NCBI GenBank assembly: GCA_902806175.1
Contig: CADCVQ010000152.1
Coordinates: forward strand, 1 to 47,069
Source: an uncultured Solirubrobacteraceae bacterium
GTDB lineage: Bacteria; Actinomycetota; Thermoleophilia; Solirubrobacterales; Solirubrobacteraceae
Direction: 5' to 3'
DNA: 47,069 nucleotides
The notes beneath the pieces were generated by a model, which worked only from the letters and a program-made list of their open reading frames with translations, did no database searches and was not told the DNA's origin. The translations under genes and the position numbers were made by a program. Positions 45,880 to 47,069 of this stretch are shown here, piece by piece (position 1 is the stretch's first letter; every line of letters starts with the position of its first letter).

Positions 45880-47069
45880 CTACAAGGCCGCAAGCAGTCG
45901 GTGGTGACGCGCGGGGCGGTGGTGGCGGCGCAGGGCGAGCGTCACGCGGATGCCTTCCAGTGAGATCCGCAACGTCATCTTCGAGGCGCCGGCCACGCGC
46001 TCGGAGAACACGAACGGCACCTCCTCGATGCGCGCGCCGGCGAGGTGGGCGAGCTGTGTCGTCTCGACCTGGAACGCGTAGCCCGTGCTGAGCAGCTCGT
46101 CCATGTCGATTGCCGCCAGGCACTCGGCGCGCCACATCTTCAAGCCGCCGCTGAGGTCGCTGAACGGCAGGCCGAGCGCGAGGCGCGACGCGTTGCAGCC
46201 CACGCGACTGAGCGCGAGGCGGGTCGTGCTCCAGCCGTCCGTCCCGCCGCCCGGCAGGTAGCGCGAGCCCAGCACGAGCCCCGCCTCGCGCTGCAGCAGC
46301 GTCGCGCGCATCTCGACAAGCTTCTCGGGCGGGTGCGAGAGATCGCAGTCCATCTGGCCGATGACCTCGAAGTCGCGCTCCAGACACCAGGCGAAGCCGG
46401 CGCGGTAGGCCATCCCGAGGCCGTCCTTCTCGGCGCGGTGCAGCACGTGCATCCACGGCCGTGTCGCGGCGAGCTCGTCGGCGAGCTCGCCGGTCCCGTC
46501 GGGTGAGCTGTCGTCGACGATCAGCAGCTCCATGCCGGTCGGCGCGAAGCGCTCCAGCAGCAGCGGCAGCGAATCTCGCTCCTCGTAGGTCGGGACGACG
46601 ACAATCGTGCGGGCGTCCGGCGCGAGCGCCCGGTAGGGCGTGCGCCCCGCGCCATGGCCCACCGGCTCGGCGTGCCGCTCGCGCCGTGCGCGCAGCAGCG
46701 CCACCACCTCCGCGACCGCGACCGCGACCATCTCGCCCGTGAACGACACCGCGCGCAGCGCGATCGTCAGCAGCGCCGCGGTGCCGGGGCCGACCACCGG
46801 CGCCAGCGCGAGCGCGAGGGCAGCGTCGCGCGGGCCGATCCCCGCGGGCAGCAGCGGCACGAGCGCGCCGACGGTCAGCGACAGCGCGAAGGCGCCGAGC
46901 AGCACGAATGCGCTCGGTGCGGCCGCGCCGAGCAGCCCGTCCGCGAGCAGCGCCACGCCGCAGCCGGTGGCGACCCAGCCGGCGCCGTTGATCGCGACGA
47001 GCAGCGCGAGCGTGCGGCCGCGCATGGGGCCGGCGACGGCGACGCCGCGGCGCGCGAGCCAGCGGGCGA
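45880..47069 (-). CDS. Membrane flippase-like / GT2 (DPM1-like) fusion, 5' incomplete
   Basis: The frame is open past ATG 47025 to the window edge (ARWLARRGVAVAGP precedes it), so the true start lies outside. The N-terminal part has several helices (TLALLVAINGAGWVATGCGV, FVLLGAFALSLTVGALVPLL, then PAGIGPRDAALALALAPVVG), matching the C-terminal half of the lysylphosphatidylglycerol-synthase-like / UPF0104 membrane domain. A GT2 domain follows: TIVVVPTYEERDSLPLLLER, ELLIVDDSSPDGTGEL, VIGQMDCDLSHPPEKLVEMR (metal site) and LSGGLKMWRAE. This is the dolichol/polyprenyl-phosphate mannose synthase type. The protein could make a polyprenyl-phosphate sugar for GT-C enzymes and assist its flipping. Confidence 0.83.
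   Translation of the reverse strand, partial: ARWLARRGVAVAGPMRGRTLALLVAINGAGWVATGCGVALLADGLLGAAAPSAFVLLGAFALSLTVGALVPLLPAGIGPRDAALALALAPVVGPGTAALLTIALRAVSFTGEMVAVAVAEVVALLRARRERHAEPVGHGAGRTPYRALAPDARTIVVVPTYEERDSLPLLLERFAPTGMELLIVDDSSPDGTGELADELAATRPWMHVLHRAEKDGLGMAYRAGFAWCLERDFEVIGQMDCDLSHPPEKLVEMRATLLQREAGLVLGSRYLPGGGTDGWSTTRLALSRVGCNASRLALGLPFSDLSGGLKMWRAECLAAIDMDELLSTGYAFQVETTQLAHLAGARIEEVPFVFSERVAGASKMTLRISLEGIRVTLALRRHHRPARHHRLLAAL

Overview
The window is GC-rich, densely coded DNA from an actinobacterium-like chromosome, with many GTG starts and start/stop overlaps (GTGA, ATGA, TGATG). The class Thermoleophilia (Solirubrobacterales, e.g. Conexibacter or Solirubrobacter relatives) is my best guess. 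The reasons are a yebC / ruvC-ruvA-ruvB / secDF / recJ / rel arrangement, a fused SecDF, a LigD with phosphoesterase-ligase-polymerase order, and several small secreted Cys-containing proteins of no family I know. The assignment is inference; no rRNA or other phylogenetic marker is present.

Layout. (a) 1-1134: a 3'-incomplete membrane protein combining a sigma-region-2-like segment with a zinc anti-sigma motif. (b) 1294-17028: a surface-polysaccharide region holding glycosyltransferases (GT4-like, GT-C, GT2), a Wzx-like flippase, a beta-helix acetyltransferase, two methyltransferases, a secreted SGNH protein and a phosphomannomutase/phosphoglucomutase. Among these sit a RibD/DHFR-like protein, a GNAT, a small ABM-like protein, an M14 carboxypeptidase with a small partner, a secreted protein and a metallo-beta-lactamase-fold hydrolase. 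(c) 17143-21976: YebC, a secreted Cu/Zn superoxide dismutase-like protein, a dikinase with glucan-water-dikinase-like domain order, a second RibD-like protein, a frameshifted Cys-rich peptide and a DUF3817-like membrane protein. (d) 22103-34958: a housekeeping block of ruvC-ruvA-ruvB, a secreted protein, a zinc-ribbon/PAS protein, secDF, a small membrane protein, about 1 kb of structured noncoding repeats, a membrane protein, recJ and rel.

(e) 34985-39986: a small zinc-finger-like protein, a secreted protein, a diacylglycerol-kinase-family protein and CorA. Then, divergent from corA, a SAM-I riboswitch precedes a threonine-synthase-family gene overlapping a CysO-like sulfur-carrier gene. (f) 39983-45731: a deletion remnant of an MmyB-like regulator with a palindromic site, a secreted propeller-like protein, LigD, a cyclic-nucleotide-binding protein, an alpha/beta hydrolase and a proline-rich secreted protein. 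(g) 45792-47069: tRNA-Arg(CCG) and a 5'-incomplete membrane/GT2 fusion.

Two observations stand out. The first is the unit SAM-I riboswitch, threonine-synthase-like enzyme and CysO-like carrier ending in Gly-Gly-Cys. It fits a sulfur-carrier-dependent homocysteine (methionine) route better than ordinary threonine synthesis, though this is inference. The second is the 28700-29606 array of composite hairpin repeats with regular order and compensatory stem changes, which I cannot assign to a known family. The GWD-like dikinase and the zinc-ribbon/PAS gene at the place where yajC often lies are also worth following.
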